DNA of 64,000 nucleotides, from NCBI GenBank assembly GCA_965238305.1, contig CBDEHK010000001.1, forward strand, positions 2,232,001 to 2,296,000. Reading direction: 5' to 3'. The position numbers were made by a program, and so were the translations under genes. The notes under the pieces are model-generated. The model made no database searches and was not told the DNA's origin. It was given only the letters and a program-made list of their open reading frames with translations. This DNA comes from CBDCGJ01 sp965238305 (lineage in GTDB: Bacteria; Pseudomonadota; Alphaproteobacteria; GCA-2731375). This document shows positions 45,189 to 54,910 of this stretch, in pieces (position 1 is the stretch's first letter; every line of letters begins with the position of its first letter).

Positions 45189-45541
45189 GGAAGTGGCTCA
45201 TATGTCTGGCGATCAGCGTGGTGACAGCGGCTGTCTTAGGTCTCTACCGGTTCGAAATTCATGCCCGTCAGCTAGAGCACGACCTGGCCTCGCTCAATCG
45301 TTCGTTATTGCATTCGCAGCAAGAGATCCAAGTCTTGAAAGCGGAGTGGGCTTTTTTGACACAACCGGCGCGCCTGCAGGCTTTGGCATTAAAACATCTG
45401 GAATTGGTACCGACGCTGCCGAACCAAATCGCGGAATTCAAGGATCTACCGGAAATTGGCTTATTGCCGGCGACCCCGGCGGGCGAGATGGCAAAAAAAC
45501 CTGAGAATGTCCATCTCGCGAAAGCGGAGAAGCGGCAATGA
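45185..45541 (+). CDS. ftsL: Cell division protein FtsL
   Basis: The 118-residue bitopic membrane protein has a short basic cytoplasmic start (MRKW), one transmembrane segment (LICLAISVVTAAVLGLY) and a periplasmic coiled coil (about 28-70, RQLEHDLASLNRSLLHSQQE). A short hydrophilic tail follows. It sits in the divisome with FtsB and FtsQ and activates FtsWI. Sequence conservation is low in this family, so the call also rests on position between rsmH and ftsI. The start is ATG 45185, overlapping the rsmH stop (ATGA). The tail overlaps ftsI by 4 bases. Confidence 0.88.
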   Translation: MRKWLICLAISVVTAAVLGLYRFEIHARQLEHDLASLNRSLLHSQQEIQVLKAEWAFLTQPARLQALALKHLELVPTLPNQIAEFKDLPEIGLLPATPAGEMAKKPENVHLAKAEKRQ

Positions 45542-47271
45542 CCCATGACCACAATACAGATTTGGATCTAGCGCCAAACCACCGACATACAAAGATCAAG
45601 CTGGTCGGCGCCAGTGAAGGGGCCATGCGTCTGTCACGGTCCCGCCTGGTCGTCGCCCTGATGGTATTTGCGCTTTGTTTTGCGGTATTGGCGGGTCGCT
45701 TGATTTACCTTTCCGTAAGCGGCGACCCCAGCAATCCACGGGTGTCAAAAGCGGAAGTCGCTTCCGGCATCCACGGCGAGCGGGCGCCAATCGTTGATCG
45801 CAACGGGGTGATGCTGGCTGGAAATTTGCTGACGGCATCGCTTTATGCGGACGCGCGCGTCGTCACTAACCCGAAATCGGTTGTCAAGAAACTCAAAAAA
45901 GTACTGCCTAACTTGTCTACAAAAGACGCACTTGCCAAATTGAGTTCCAAACGTGCCTTTGTCTGGTTGAAGCGCAATTTGACACCACGTGAGCAGCAAG
46001 CGATTAATGATCTTGGGGTTCCGGGTCTGTCGTTCGAATTGGCGGAACGACGGATATATCCTCATGGCGGATTGCTCTCCCATATGGTTGGTTTCACCGA
46101 TATTGACAATCGCGGAATTGCCGGGGCCGAGCAATATTTCGACCAGGAACTGCGCGATCGCGCCCGTTCGGGCCGGCCATTACAATTGTCGGTCGATATT
46201 CGCGTCCAGCACGCGTTGCGAGAGGAGTTAGCCCGCGCAATCGGAAAATTCAACGCACTTGGCGCTGCCGGTGTGATTATCGACGTCAATACCGGTGAAG
46301 TTGTCGCGATGGCATCGCTGCCGGATTTCGACCCCAATCATCCGAATTTAATGCCGAAAGACAATCGCTTCAATCGCGCCACCAAAGGTGTGTATGAATT
46401 GGGTTCGGTCTTCAAAGCCTTCACTATCGCCATGGCGCTTGATGCCGGGACGGTAAATATTACCGGCGGGTATGATGCCAGTCGCCCGATCAAGATTTCA
46501 GGCTTTCAGATCAGCGATTTTCACGGCAAGAACAGATGGTTGTCGGTGCCGGAAATTTTCATGTATTCCTCGAACATCGGCGCCGCGAAAATGGCGATTG
46601 ATGTTGGCGGCGCTCGGCACCAGGAATTCATGTCCAGGCTGGGTCTGTTGAGCCGCTCGACGGTAGAGCTGCCGGAAGTTGGCGATCCCCTGCTGCCGCC
46701 CAACTGGCGTGAGGTTTATGGGGTGACCGTTGCATATGGGCACGGAATTGCCGTTAGCCCCCTGCAATTGGCGAGCGGCCTGAGCGCCGTTGTGAATGGT
46801 GGCGTATTGATGCCGGCGACAATTTTGAAACACGAAGTCGACACAATTATCCGTGGCGACCGCGTGCTGTCGCGGGAAACATCCGACCATATGCGGAAAC
46901 TTCTGCGTCTGGTGGTTGAGAATAAGAAAGGCACCGGTAAGAAAGCTGCGGTGAAAGGTTATCTGGTTGGCGGTAAGACAGGCACCGCTGAGAAGGCAGG
47001 CAAGCACGGTTACCGCAAACGCGCCTTGCTGACATCCTTTGTCGCCGCCTTCCCGATAAATTCGCCGCGCTACGTCGTTTACACCCTGCTGGACGAGCCG
47101 CAGGGCTTGAAGGAAACTAGTAATTATGCCACAGCGGGTTGGAATGCCGCGCCTACAGCTGGCCGCATTATTGCCCGAATTGCGCCCCTATTGGGTGTTA
47201 GACCCCAAGACGAAGATGACGAGAAGATGAAAAACCTGCTCAAAGTCTCTCTAATTGGGAAAAGGTCATAG
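45538..47271 (+). CDS. ftsI: Penicillin-binding protein 3 (FtsI), division transpeptidase
   Basis: The 577-residue protein carries a long cytoplasmic start (about 35 residues), one membrane segment (VVALMVFALCFAVLAGRLIYL), a dimerisation-type domain and a transpeptidase domain (from about 225). The catalytic serine lies in LGSVFKAFT (S-x-x-K), followed by YSSN (S-x-N) and GGKTGTAEK (KTG). It cross-links septal peptidoglycan together with FtsW. It overlaps ftsL by 4 bases (ATGA), and murE begins 2 bases after its stop. Family call is secure. Confidence 0.97.
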   Translation: MTHDHNTDLDLAPNHRHTKIKLVGASEGAMRLSRSRLVVALMVFALCFAVLAGRLIYLSVSGDPSNPRVSKAEVASGIHGERAPIVDRNGVMLAGNLLTASLYADARVVTNPKSVVKKLKKVLPNLSTKDALAKLSSKRAFVWLKRNLTPREQQAINDLGVPGLSFELAERRIYPHGGLLSHMVGFTDIDNRGIAGAEQYFDQELRDRARSGRPLQLSVDIRVQHALREELARAIGKFNALGAAGVIIDVNTGEVVAMASLPDFDPNHPNLMPKDNRFNRATKGVYELGSVFKAFTIAMALDAGTVNITGGYDASRPIKISGFQISDFHGKNRWLSVPEIFMYSSNIGAAKMAIDVGGARHQEFMSRLGLLSRSTVELPEVGDPLLPPNWREVYGVTVAYGHGIAVSPLQLASGLSAVVNGGVLMPATILKHEVDTIIRGDRVLSRETSDHMRKLLRLVVENKKGTGKKAAVKGYLVGGKTGTAEKAGKHGYRKRALLTSFVAAFPINSPRYVVYTLLDEPQGLKETSNYATAGWNAAPTAGRIIARIAPLLGVRPQDEDDEKMKNLLKVSLIGKRS

Positions 47272-47272
47272 A

Positions 47273-48736
47273 TTGCGTCTGAATAAATTGATGGACACGC
47301 GGGACAAAGCGCTAAGCGACATTGAAATAACCGGGCTTACGGCTGATAGTCGTGAGGTAAAGCCCGGTTTTTTGTTTGCCGCCATGCCCGGTAACGAGTT
47401 GGACGGAGCGACGTTCATTCCCGACGCCCTTTCGCGTGGCGCAGCAGCACTATTGGTCGCGTCCGATGTGGATATTTCGAATTTCGAGGTACCGTGCATT
47501 ACGGACGCAACACCGCGCCGTCGCTTTGCCGAACTCGCGGCCAGTTATTATCAACGACAACCGGAAACAATTGTCGCGGTGACAGGCACCAGTGGCAAAT
47601 CCTCGATCGTCGGCTTTATCCGACAAATCTGGCGGGCCCAAGGAATTAATGCCGGTTCCATCGGTACCCTCGGCGCGATTGCCGAAAAATATTATGAAAA
47701 AGCACCACATACCACGCCGGAACCGGCAACTTTACACCATCTGCTAAATCAGATGGCTGAACACGGGGTCGATCATCTGGCTTTGGAGGCCTCCAGTCAC
47801 GGGATCGATCAAGCACGCTTGGATGGCGTACGGATCAAAGCCGCGCTTTTCACCAATCTTAGTCGTGATCATCTTGATTATCACCATGACACGGAAGACT
47901 ATTTTTCCGCCAAGGCGCAGCTTTTCGATCGCTTGTTGCCAGAAGGTGGTTGCGCTATTGCCAACATAGATAGCGGCTACGCCGAACAGTTGCACTCTAT
48001 CGCCCAGGCGCGGCGGCATCGCTGGTTGACCTACGGTCGCATGGGCAAAGATAAACCGGACGTTGGGTTTGAAGTCTTGGACCGCCGGCCCAACGGTCAG
48101 TTACTTTGGGTTGACGTCTTGGGGGAAAAGCGAGAATTGCTGTTGCCGTTGGTCGGCGAATTTCAAGCGGAAAATGTCATGGCCGCAGTCGCAGCTGTTG
48201 TCGCTTTGGGCCTCAAGCCGGTTGTAGCACTGGACAGCCTGAAAACTATTTCGGGGACAAAAGGGCGCCTGGAGCTTGTCGCGATGCGGATGAATGGCGG
48301 GCGGATCTATGTCGATTATGCCCATAAGCCAGAAGCTATTCGAACCGCACTTGCCGCTTTGCGTCCCTTCACGAAGGGTCGATTGATAATTGTGTTCGGT
48401 TGTGGTGGGGACCGCGATCAAGGGAAACGCCCTTTAATGGCCAAAGCCGCAGCAAAAGGCAGCGATTTTGTCATTGTTACTGACGATAATCCAAGATCGG
48501 AAGATGCTTCAAAAATTCGCCGGCAAACACTTATTGGCGCCCCCAAGGCGCAAGAAATCGGCGACCGAGGTGATGCGATCCGTACGGCCTGCCGCATGCT
48601 GGGCGCTGATGATGTGTTATTGATTGCTGGCAAAGGGCACGAAACTGGGCAGGAAATTGCCGGCCGAATTTTGCCCTTCGACGATGCAGCGCAAGTGCGT
48701 TTGGCGATACAAGAAATCGATGGGGACGGTGTATGA
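47273..48736 (+). CDS. murE: UDP-MurNAc-L-Ala-D-Glu:meso-diaminopimelate ligase
   Basis: The 487-residue ATP-dependent ligase adds meso-diaminopimelate to the UDP-MurNAc dipeptide. It has SREVKPGFLFAAMPG at the N-terminus, the P-loop TGTSGKSS near residue 105 and HTTPEPATLHHLL. The C-terminal DDNPRSED motif marks meso-DAP specificity. I start it at TTG 47273, which has AAAGG at 7 bases. An earlier TTG at 47255 lies inside ftsI. The gene begins one base after the ftsI stop and overlaps murF by 4 bases (ATGA). Specificity for meso-DAP is inferred from DNPR. Confidence 0.96.
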   Translation: MRLNKLMDTRDKALSDIEITGLTADSREVKPGFLFAAMPGNELDGATFIPDALSRGAAALLVASDVDISNFEVPCITDATPRRRFAELAASYYQRQPETIVAVTGTSGKSSIVGFIRQIWRAQGINAGSIGTLGAIAEKYYEKAPHTTPEPATLHHLLNQMAEHGVDHLALEASSHGIDQARLDGVRIKAALFTNLSRDHLDYHHDTEDYFSAKAQLFDRLLPEGGCAIANIDSGYAEQLHSIAQARRHRWLTYGRMGKDKPDVGFEVLDRRPNGQLLWVDVLGEKRELLLPLVGEFQAENVMAAVAAVVALGLKPVVALDSLKTISGTKGRLELVAMRMNGGRIYVDYAHKPEAIRTALAALRPFTKGRLIIVFGCGGDRDQGKRPLMAKAAAKGSDFVIVTDDNPRSEDASKIRRQTLIGAPKAQEIGDRGDAIRTACRMLGADDVLLIAGKGHETGQEIAGRILPFDDAAQVRLAIQEIDGDGV

Positions 48737-50154
48737 GCGCCAACGCACTATGGACAGCCGAGGAAGCCGCAGCCGCGACTGGCGGTACCAATAATGGCAG
48801 CTGGCACGCAAGCGGTGTGTCGATTGACAGCCGCACAATAACGCCGGGCGAGTTATTCGTGGCGCTTAAAGGGCCGAATTTTGACGGCCACCAATTCGTC
48901 GCTGACGCTTTGGCCAAAGGCGCGGCAGCGGCTTTGGTTGACGCGAACTTCGATAGTGTTGAGGGGCCGCTATTACGGGTTGCCGATACCATGATGGGGT
49001 TAGTGCAGTTGGGCCATGCCGCACGGGGTCGAAACCACGGTAAACTGATCGGGATCACCGGTAGCGTCGGCAAAACTGGCACTAAAGAAGCCTTGCGAAC
49101 GGTGCTGGCGGAACAAAATGCCGTCCATGCCAGCGAAGGTAGCTTGAATAATCAATGGGGCGTCCCCTTAAGCCTTTCGCGAATGCACAAGGATGCGGCT
49201 TATGGCGTGTACGAGCTGGGGATGAACCATGCGGGTGAAATTGCACCGCTGGTGGCGCAGGTCCACCCTCACGTAGCGCTGATTACTAATGTGGAACCCG
49301 TCCACATGGCTTTCTTTTCTTCCGAAGAAGAGATTGCCGATGCCAAAGCAGAAATATTCTCCGGACTAACACCTGATGGTGTCGCTATCTTGAATCGTGA
49401 CAATCGATATTTCGATCATTTGAGCGCCGCCGCCAAATCCGCCGGTATTGACCGTGTTCTGAGTTTTGGCAGTCATGAAGATGCTGACGCGTGTCTGATC
49501 GCGCATGCGGTTCACAGCGAATGCGTTTGCGTCGCAGCGAAACTTCATGGAGAGGACGTCCGCTACAAAGTCGGTGCGCCAGGCAGGCACTGGGCCGTCA
49601 ATAGTCTGGCTGTTTTATTAGCAGCCCAGTCGTTGGGAGCCGATACAGGACTGGCTGCATTGGCGCTGGCGAAAGTACACGCACCAAAAGGGCGCGGTCA
49701 GCGTCATTTGGTCTATCTGGATGACCTCAGTTTCGAAGTCATTGACGAAAGTTACAACGCCTCGCCTGTCGCTGTTCGCGCGGCTTTAGCAGTTCTAGCC
49801 GAAAGCCAAATCGCTGAGCGCGGTCGACGAATTGTTGTACTGGGCGATATGCTTGAATTAGGTGAACAAACAGAAGATTTCCACAGAGCCCTTGTCGATG
49901 ACGTGATCGCCAGTGGCGCCGATATGGTTTTCACCTGTGGGCTAGGTATGCGAATTCTACACGAAGGTCTGCCAGACAACCTCAATGCCGTTCATGCGGA
50001 TAGTAGTGAAGGTCTGATCGAACCGGTGCTAGATGCGATCGCTCCTGGTGATTTAGTTATGGTCAAGGGGTCATTGGGCTCCCGTATGCGACCGATTGTT
50101 GACGGATTATTGGCCCAGGGCCAGCCGCGACGACAAGTGGCAAACGGTCAATAG
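48733..50154 (+). CDS. murF: UDP-MurNAc-tripeptide:D-Ala-D-Ala ligase
   Basis: The 473-residue Mur ligase adds D-Ala-D-Ala to the UDP-MurNAc tripeptide, the last cytoplasmic precursor step. It has SIDSRTITPGELFVALKG at the start, the P-loop GITGSVGKTGTKE near residue 113, ELGMNHAGEI, ITNVEPVHM and DESYNASPVAVRAAL, with VLGDMLELGE in the C-terminal domain. It overlaps murE by 4 bases, and mraY follows after 9 bases. Length and motifs match the family. Confidence 0.96.
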   Translation: MSANALWTAEEAAAATGGTNNGSWHASGVSIDSRTITPGELFVALKGPNFDGHQFVADALAKGAAAALVDANFDSVEGPLLRVADTMMGLVQLGHAARGRNHGKLIGITGSVGKTGTKEALRTVLAEQNAVHASEGSLNNQWGVPLSLSRMHKDAAYGVYELGMNHAGEIAPLVAQVHPHVALITNVEPVHMAFFSSEEEIADAKAEIFSGLTPDGVAILNRDNRYFDHLSAAAKSAGIDRVLSFGSHEDADACLIAHAVHSECVCVAAKLHGEDVRYKVGAPGRHWAVNSLAVLLAAQSLGADTGLAALALAKVHAPKGRGQRHLVYLDDLSFEVIDESYNASPVAVRAALAVLAESQIAERGRRIVVLGDMLELGEQTEDFHRALVDDVIASGADMVFTCGLGMRILHEGLPDNLNAVHADSSEGLIEPVLDAIAPGDLVMVKGSLGSRMRPIVDGLLAQGQPRRQVANGQ

Positions 50155-50163
50155 GGGACGCAT

Positions 50164-51252
50164 ATGCTCTACAATCTGCTCTATCCGTTGGCGGACCAGA
50201 TTCCGATTTTCAATCTATTTCGTTATCTTACCTTCCGCACCGGCGGTGCCTTTATGACCGCATTGCTCATCTCATTTGTCTTTGGTCCGGCGGTCATTCG
50301 GTGGTTAAAAAGTAAACAAGGTCAAGGCCAACCAATCCGAGACGACGGACCGCAAAGCCATATTGTTACAAAACAAGGGACGCCCACTATGGGCGGGTTT
50401 CTGATCCTGTTGGCCTTGAGTGCGGGGACATTGTTGTGGGCCGATTTGACCAGTCACTATGTTTGGGCAGTGTTTTTCCTGACCATTGGGTTTGGTTTGG
50501 TTGGCTTTGCGGATGATTATCTGAAAGTCAGAAAACGCAACACCCGCGGCGTGCCCGGAAAAATCAAACTACTGGCGCAAATCGTGATTGGCGGTATCGC
50601 TGTCTTGTGGATTTCACAGGCTGCCCCCGCCGATCTTGCAACACAATTGGCCGTACCGTTCTTCAAAGAATTTTTGCTTGATCTAGGCTGGCTATTTTTG
50701 CCTTTTGCCATGCTTGTCATTGTCGGCGCTTCGAATGCGGTGAACTTGACGGATGGTCTGGACGGCCTAGCGATCCTACCGGTGATCGTGGCCTCAGGGA
50801 CCTTTGGATTTATCGCCTATTTGGTCGGTAACGCGGTGTTCGCGCAGTATTTGCAGATCCATCCGGTGCCGGGCGCGGGCGATCTGGCGGTTTTCTGTGG
50901 CGCCTTGGTCGGAGCCGGTCTCGGTTTCCTTTGGTTCAATGCCCCGCCGGCCATGGTTTTTATGGGCGATACCGGCAGCTTGGCTTTGGGCGGCGGCCTG
51001 GGCGGGGTTGCCGTGGTGACCAAACATGAACTGGTGCTTGCAATCGTCGGCGGCCTGTTTGTGCTGGAAACAGTTTCCGTGATTGTCCAAGTCATCTCGT
51101 TCAAGCTTACCGGGAAGCGTGTTTTCCGCATGGCCCCATTGCATCATCATTTTGAACAAAAAGGATGGGCGGAGCCAACTATCGTCATTCGATTTTGGAT
51201 CATCGCTGTTATTTTGGCCATGGTTGGTCTTGCGACTTTGAAACTGAGGTAA
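50164..51252 (+). CDS. mraY: Phospho-MurNAc-pentapeptide transferase
   Basis: The 362-residue inner-membrane enzyme moves phospho-MurNAc-pentapeptide from UDP to undecaprenyl phosphate, making lipid I. About ten membrane helices are visible. The acidic residues are in GFADDYLKV and NLTDGLDGLA, followed by MGDTGSLALGG, and the histidine-rich loop is PLHHHFEQKGW. All are hallmarks of MraY. The start is ATG 50164 with AGGGGAC upstream. The gap to murD is 3 bases. The family call is secure. Confidence 0.97.
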   Translation: MLYNLLYPLADQIPIFNLFRYLTFRTGGAFMTALLISFVFGPAVIRWLKSKQGQGQPIRDDGPQSHIVTKQGTPTMGGFLILLALSAGTLLWADLTSHYVWAVFFLTIGFGLVGFADDYLKVRKRNTRGVPGKIKLLAQIVIGGIAVLWISQAAPADLATQLAVPFFKEFLLDLGWLFLPFAMLVIVGASNAVNLTDGLDGLAILPVIVASGTFGFIAYLVGNAVFAQYLQIHPVPGAGDLAVFCGALVGAGLGFLWFNAPPAMVFMGDTGSLALGGGLGGVAVVTKHELVLAIVGGLFVLETVSVIVQVISFKLTGKRVFRMAPLHHHFEQKGWAEPTIVIRFWIIAVILAMVGLATLKLR

Positions 51253-51255
51253 CGG

Positions 51256-52671
51256 ATGATAGCGGTCGATGCATATGCGGATAAGCGCGTAGGTGTTTAT
51301 GGCCTGGGTCGAACCGGTATCTCTGTGGTTCAAACTTTGCTCGCGGGCGGCGCGGAAGTGCTCTGCTGGGATGACGATCCCGGACGCCGGGAAGCCGGCA
51401 ATGAACTAGGCGCCACAGCAATTGAGCCGACGATTGACGCCTGGCAGGGAATTGTCGCCGTCGTCCTTAGTCCTGGTGTACCTCTGACATTTCCAGAACC
51501 CCATCCCGTGGCTCGGATTGCCGAGGAATTGGGGGCCGAAATTTTGGGTGATATTGAGTTATTCGCGCGGACCCGGCCTCAGGCGCCGGTGATTGCAGTT
51601 ACCGGCACAAACGGTAAATCCACAACAACGTCAATTGTCGAATCCCTGCTTGATGCGATGGGCCGCCACTGTATTTCTGGCGGAAACTTAGGGACACCGG
51701 TTCTCGATTTTGAAGTGTTGCCCGCTGATGGCGCCTATGCGTTGGAGCTGTCGTCTTACCAAATAGATCTGACCAGCGGGCTTCGCCCTACTGTGGCGAT
51801 CTTGATTAATATCAGCCCTGACCATCTCGACCGCCATGGCGGTATGGACGGTTACGTCGCGGCAAAATACCGGTTGTTTGACATGGCCGGTCCTTCCTGC
51901 CGCATGGTCATCGGCGTGGATGATCATTGGTCGCGCGAAATAGCCGATCGCCTGGAAGCCAAAGGTGCCCGTGTCACCCGCATTTCGGTGCGGACAAACC
52001 TAAATAACGGATTTTTTGTTGACGCTGGGCGCCTCTGTCGAGTTGGCGAGGGCGAAATGCAGGAATTGGTCGACTTAAGCGGCATCGAAACCTTGCGGGG
52101 ACGCCACAATTGGCAAAACGCCGCCTGTGCGGTCGCGGCGTTGGATGCGTTGGGCTTCGATCCAATTGTGGTAACGGAGTTCTTGTCTGGTTTTGCCGGT
52201 CTTGCTCATCGCATGGAAATGGTGACAACAATCGACGGCGTTCGTTTTGTCAACGATAGCAAAGCCACCAACGCGGAAGCCGCGGCCCAAGCGCTTGCCG
52301 TCTATGACAACATTCTGTGGATCGCCGGCGGTATACAAAAACAAGGTGGGATCAAGGAATTACGTGAGTTTTTTCCAAAAATCGCGCATGCTTTTCTAAT
52401 AGGCGAATCGATGCAGAGTTTCGCCGATGTGTTAGAGACCAGCGTTGCGGTTACCATGTCGAGTACATTAGATCAGGCCCTGAAAGACGCCGTGCAGCAG
52501 GCGCGGCAATTATCCTTGCCATCGCCGACAATTCTACTGTCGCCAGCGTGTGCCAGCTTTGACCAGTTTGCCAGTTTTGAAGCCCGAGGCGACGCCTTTC
52601 GCGACTATGTTCTGGCCCTTGCAAAAAATTCAACGCCACCGTCGACACAATTGGTGGGAGGGTCCGCATGA
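51256..52671 (+). CDS. murD: UDP-MurNAc-L-Ala:D-glutamate ligase
   Basis: The 471-residue Mur ligase adds D-glutamate to UDP-MurNAc-L-Ala. It has VYGLGRTGISVVQTL near residue 15, SPGVPLTFPEP, the P-loop TGTNGKSTTTS near 117, ELSSYQIDL, NISPDHLDRHGG and NDSKATNAEAA. The C-terminal part has LLSPACASFDQFASFEARG, the conserved phosphate/glutamate region. The start ATG 51256 follows GAGGTAA. It overlaps ftsW by 4 bases. Placement between mraY and ftsW is the standard order. Confidence 0.97.
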   Translation: MIAVDAYADKRVGVYGLGRTGISVVQTLLAGGAEVLCWDDDPGRREAGNELGATAIEPTIDAWQGIVAVVLSPGVPLTFPEPHPVARIAEELGAEILGDIELFARTRPQAPVIAVTGTNGKSTTTSIVESLLDAMGRHCISGGNLGTPVLDFEVLPADGAYALELSSYQIDLTSGLRPTVAILINISPDHLDRHGGMDGYVAAKYRLFDMAGPSCRMVIGVDDHWSREIADRLEAKGARVTRISVRTNLNNGFFVDAGRLCRVGEGEMQELVDLSGIETLRGRHNWQNAACAVAALDALGFDPIVVTEFLSGFAGLAHRMEMVTTIDGVRFVNDSKATNAEAAAQALAVYDNILWIAGGIQKQGGIKELREFFPKIAHAFLIGESMQSFADVLETSVAVTMSSTLDQALKDAVQQARQLSLPSPTILLSPACASFDQFASFEARGDAFRDYVLALAKNSTPPSTQLVGGSA

Positions 52672-53792
52672 GCACCCTCGACCGCACCGATACATCGATC
52701 ATAAGCCAATGGTGGTGGACTGTAGATCGTTGGATCCTGCTGGGCGTTGGATTGCTGATTGCGACCGGGACCATGCTGATCATGGCGGCTAGTCCGTCGG
52801 TGGCGGAACGTATCGGGCTCGGCCCGTGGCATTTTGCCCAACGACAAGTTATTTTCCTGGTGCCAGCGCTTGCAACTTTGTTTGTTGTCTCATTGATGAC
52901 GGCACGCGGGGTGCGGCGGACCGCGGTGATCGGATTCTTTGTGTCTCTATTCTTGATGATTGTGGCGTTATTGTTTGGCCCGGAGATTAAGGGCGCCACG
53001 CGGTGGCTGTCTTTTGCCGGTGTGTCAATCCAACCGTCCGAATTCGTCAAACCGTTTTTTGCGGTTACCGCCGCTTGGATGTTTGCCGCACAAAAGGAAG
53101 ATTCTGGCGTACCCGGCAATCTTATCGCCTGTGCAATGTTTGCGGCAGTCGCTTCGGTGCTGATTCTGCAGCCGGATTTCGGTATGACCGTTGTTGTCAC
53201 TTTAGTCTGGCTGGCGCAATTTTTTATTGCCGGGTTGCCGATTTTTATTGTTTTTACAATGGTTGCGTTTGCCGTTGGCGGCGGCATTCTAGCGTATCTG
53301 TTTATTCCTCATGTGACCAGCCGTGTGGACCGTTTCCTTGATCCCGCCAGTGGCGATAATTATCAGATCGAACGCGCGATGGAGGCTTTCACCAATGGCG
53401 GTGCTTTCGGACGTGGTCCCGGTGAAGGCAGCGTGAAACATGTCTTGCCGGATGCTCATACGGACTTTATTTTTGCCGTTGCCGGCGAAGAATTTGGCTT
53501 GTTCGTCTGCTTGATCATCGTGGCCTTGTTCGGTTTTATTACATTGCGAGGTTTAGGCCGTTTGGTGCGCGAAAACGACTTGTTTGCACTTTTGGCGGGC
53601 TCGGGTTTGTTAATCCAATTCGGCCTGCAAGCCGTCATAAATATCGGTGTCAATCTACGTTTGTTGCCGACGAAAGGCATGACCTTGCCATTCATTTCTT
53701 ATGGCGGTTCTTCCCTTGTGGCGTTGGCTATAGGAATGGGAATGATCCTGGCGCTGACGCGAACGCGACCGATCGGAAGGTATGCACCGTGA
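52668..53792 (+). CDS. ftsW: Septal peptidoglycan polymerase FtsW (SEDS)
   Basis: The 374-residue polytopic protein belongs to the SEDS family, the glycosyltransferase that polymerises lipid II at the septum with FtsI. About ten membrane helices are visible. The motifs GATRWLSFAGVSIQPSEF and, near the C-terminus, LPFISYGGSSLVALAIGMG are diagnostic. The loop with GPGEGSVKHVLPDAHTDFIF carries the acidic catalytic residue. It overlaps murD and murG by 4 bases each (ATGA/GTGA). The N-terminus is slightly extended and hydrophilic before the first helix. Confidence 0.97.
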   Translation: MSTLDRTDTSIISQWWWTVDRWILLGVGLLIATGTMLIMAASPSVAERIGLGPWHFAQRQVIFLVPALATLFVVSLMTARGVRRTAVIGFFVSLFLMIVALLFGPEIKGATRWLSFAGVSIQPSEFVKPFFAVTAAWMFAAQKEDSGVPGNLIACAMFAAVASVLILQPDFGMTVVVTLVWLAQFFIAGLPIFIVFTMVAFAVGGGILAYLFIPHVTSRVDRFLDPASGDNYQIERAMEAFTNGGAFGRGPGEGSVKHVLPDAHTDFIFAVAGEEFGLFVCLIIVALFGFITLRGLGRLVRENDLFALLAGSGLLIQFGLQAVINIGVNLRLLPTKGMTLPFISYGGSSLVALAIGMGMILALTRTRPIGRYAP

Positions 53793-54910
53793 GCGGGACA
53801 ATATTTCTTGCCACCGGCGGCACCGGCGGTCATGTCTTTCCGGCCCGCGCGTTGGCTGCGGAGTTGGTTGATCGTGGCTATCAAATTATCGTCGTGACCG
53901 ACCGGCGCGGCCACGATTACGAACGTTTATTTGACGATGCGAAAATCCATCGGATTGATGCCGCGTCGCCTTCAGGAGTCAACTTGATGGGCAAGCTTTC
54001 GACGGCTTTGATGATCGCGCGGGGGATAAAACAGGCGCGCCGATTGATCGCGAAGGAGGCGCCAGTCGCGGTGGTCGGATTTGGTGGTTATCCGTCCCTA
54101 CCTACAATGTTCGCGGCCATGAGTTACCGCAAGCCAACAATTCTGCATGAACAAAATTCGGTATTGGGGCGGGTCAACAAATTACTGGCAACCCGCGTGC
54201 GGGGCTTGGCTTTGTCTTTCCCCGATACCGCCGGCGTCGAAAGTGCGAAAATCGGCGACCTGCGAGTGACTGGCAATCCGGTGCGGTCGGAAATCATCGA
54301 AGTAGGTCGGCGCCCCTATTTGCCGCCAGGTGCTGACGATCCTTTGCGGCTTTTGATTTTTGGTGGCAGCCAAGGGGCGCATATCTTAAGTCGTGTGTTG
54401 CCGGAAGCCATCGCCATGATCCGTGATGACATGCCTCGAAAGGTTCGAGTTGTGCAGCAATGCCGCCCGGAAGATATTGATAACGTCGTAAAAATTTACC
54501 AGCAAAGTAATATCGACGCGACGGTCCGAGAGTTTTTTGACGATATGCCGACCCAACTGCAAAAAAGTCACGTTGTCATTGCGCGCGCCGGGGCCAGCAC
54601 AATTTTTGAGATCGCGGCGGCGGGCAGGCCTTCCATTTTGGTTCCGTATGCCGCCGCGATGGACGATCATCAAACGAACAACGCGCAAGCACTGTCGGCT
54701 GTCGGTGGCGCGCAAATGATAAGCGAAGCCGACTTCACGGTGCGGAAACTGGCCACAGTCATCCGCGACATGGCAGTGCTGCCAACTGACTTGTCCGAAT
54801 TGGCGGCGGCCGCGAAAAACTTCGCACCGGACAATTCGGCGGCGCAATTGGCAGATTTTATTTTGGCGCATTGCGCCCATAATAGCGAAAATCAGGGAAT
54901 TGCTGCATGA
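53789..54910 (+). CDS. murG: Lipid II-forming GlcNAc transferase MurG
   Basis: The 373-residue GT-B-fold enzyme adds GlcNAc from UDP-GlcNAc to lipid I on the inner face of the membrane. It has ATGGTGGHVFPA at the start (the glycine-rich acceptor loop), GGYPSLPTMFA, LHEQNSVLGRVNK, GGSQGAHIL and the nucleotide-sugar motif ARAGASTIFEIAAAG, then YAAAMDDHQTNNA. The start is GTG 53789, overlapping the ftsW stop. It overlaps murC by 4 bases. The family call is secure. Confidence 0.97.
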   Translation: MSGTIFLATGGTGGHVFPARALAAELVDRGYQIIVVTDRRGHDYERLFDDAKIHRIDAASPSGVNLMGKLSTALMIARGIKQARRLIAKEAPVAVVGFGGYPSLPTMFAAMSYRKPTILHEQNSVLGRVNKLLATRVRGLALSFPDTAGVESAKIGDLRVTGNPVRSEIIEVGRRPYLPPGADDPLRLLIFGGSQGAHILSRVLPEAIAMIRDDMPRKVRVVQQCRPEDIDNVVKIYQQSNIDATVREFFDDMPTQLQKSHVVIARAGASTIFEIAAAGRPSILVPYAAAMDDHQTNNAQALSAVGGAQMISEADFTVRKLATVIRDMAVLPTDLSELAAAAKNFAPDNSAAQLADFILAHCAHNSENQGIAA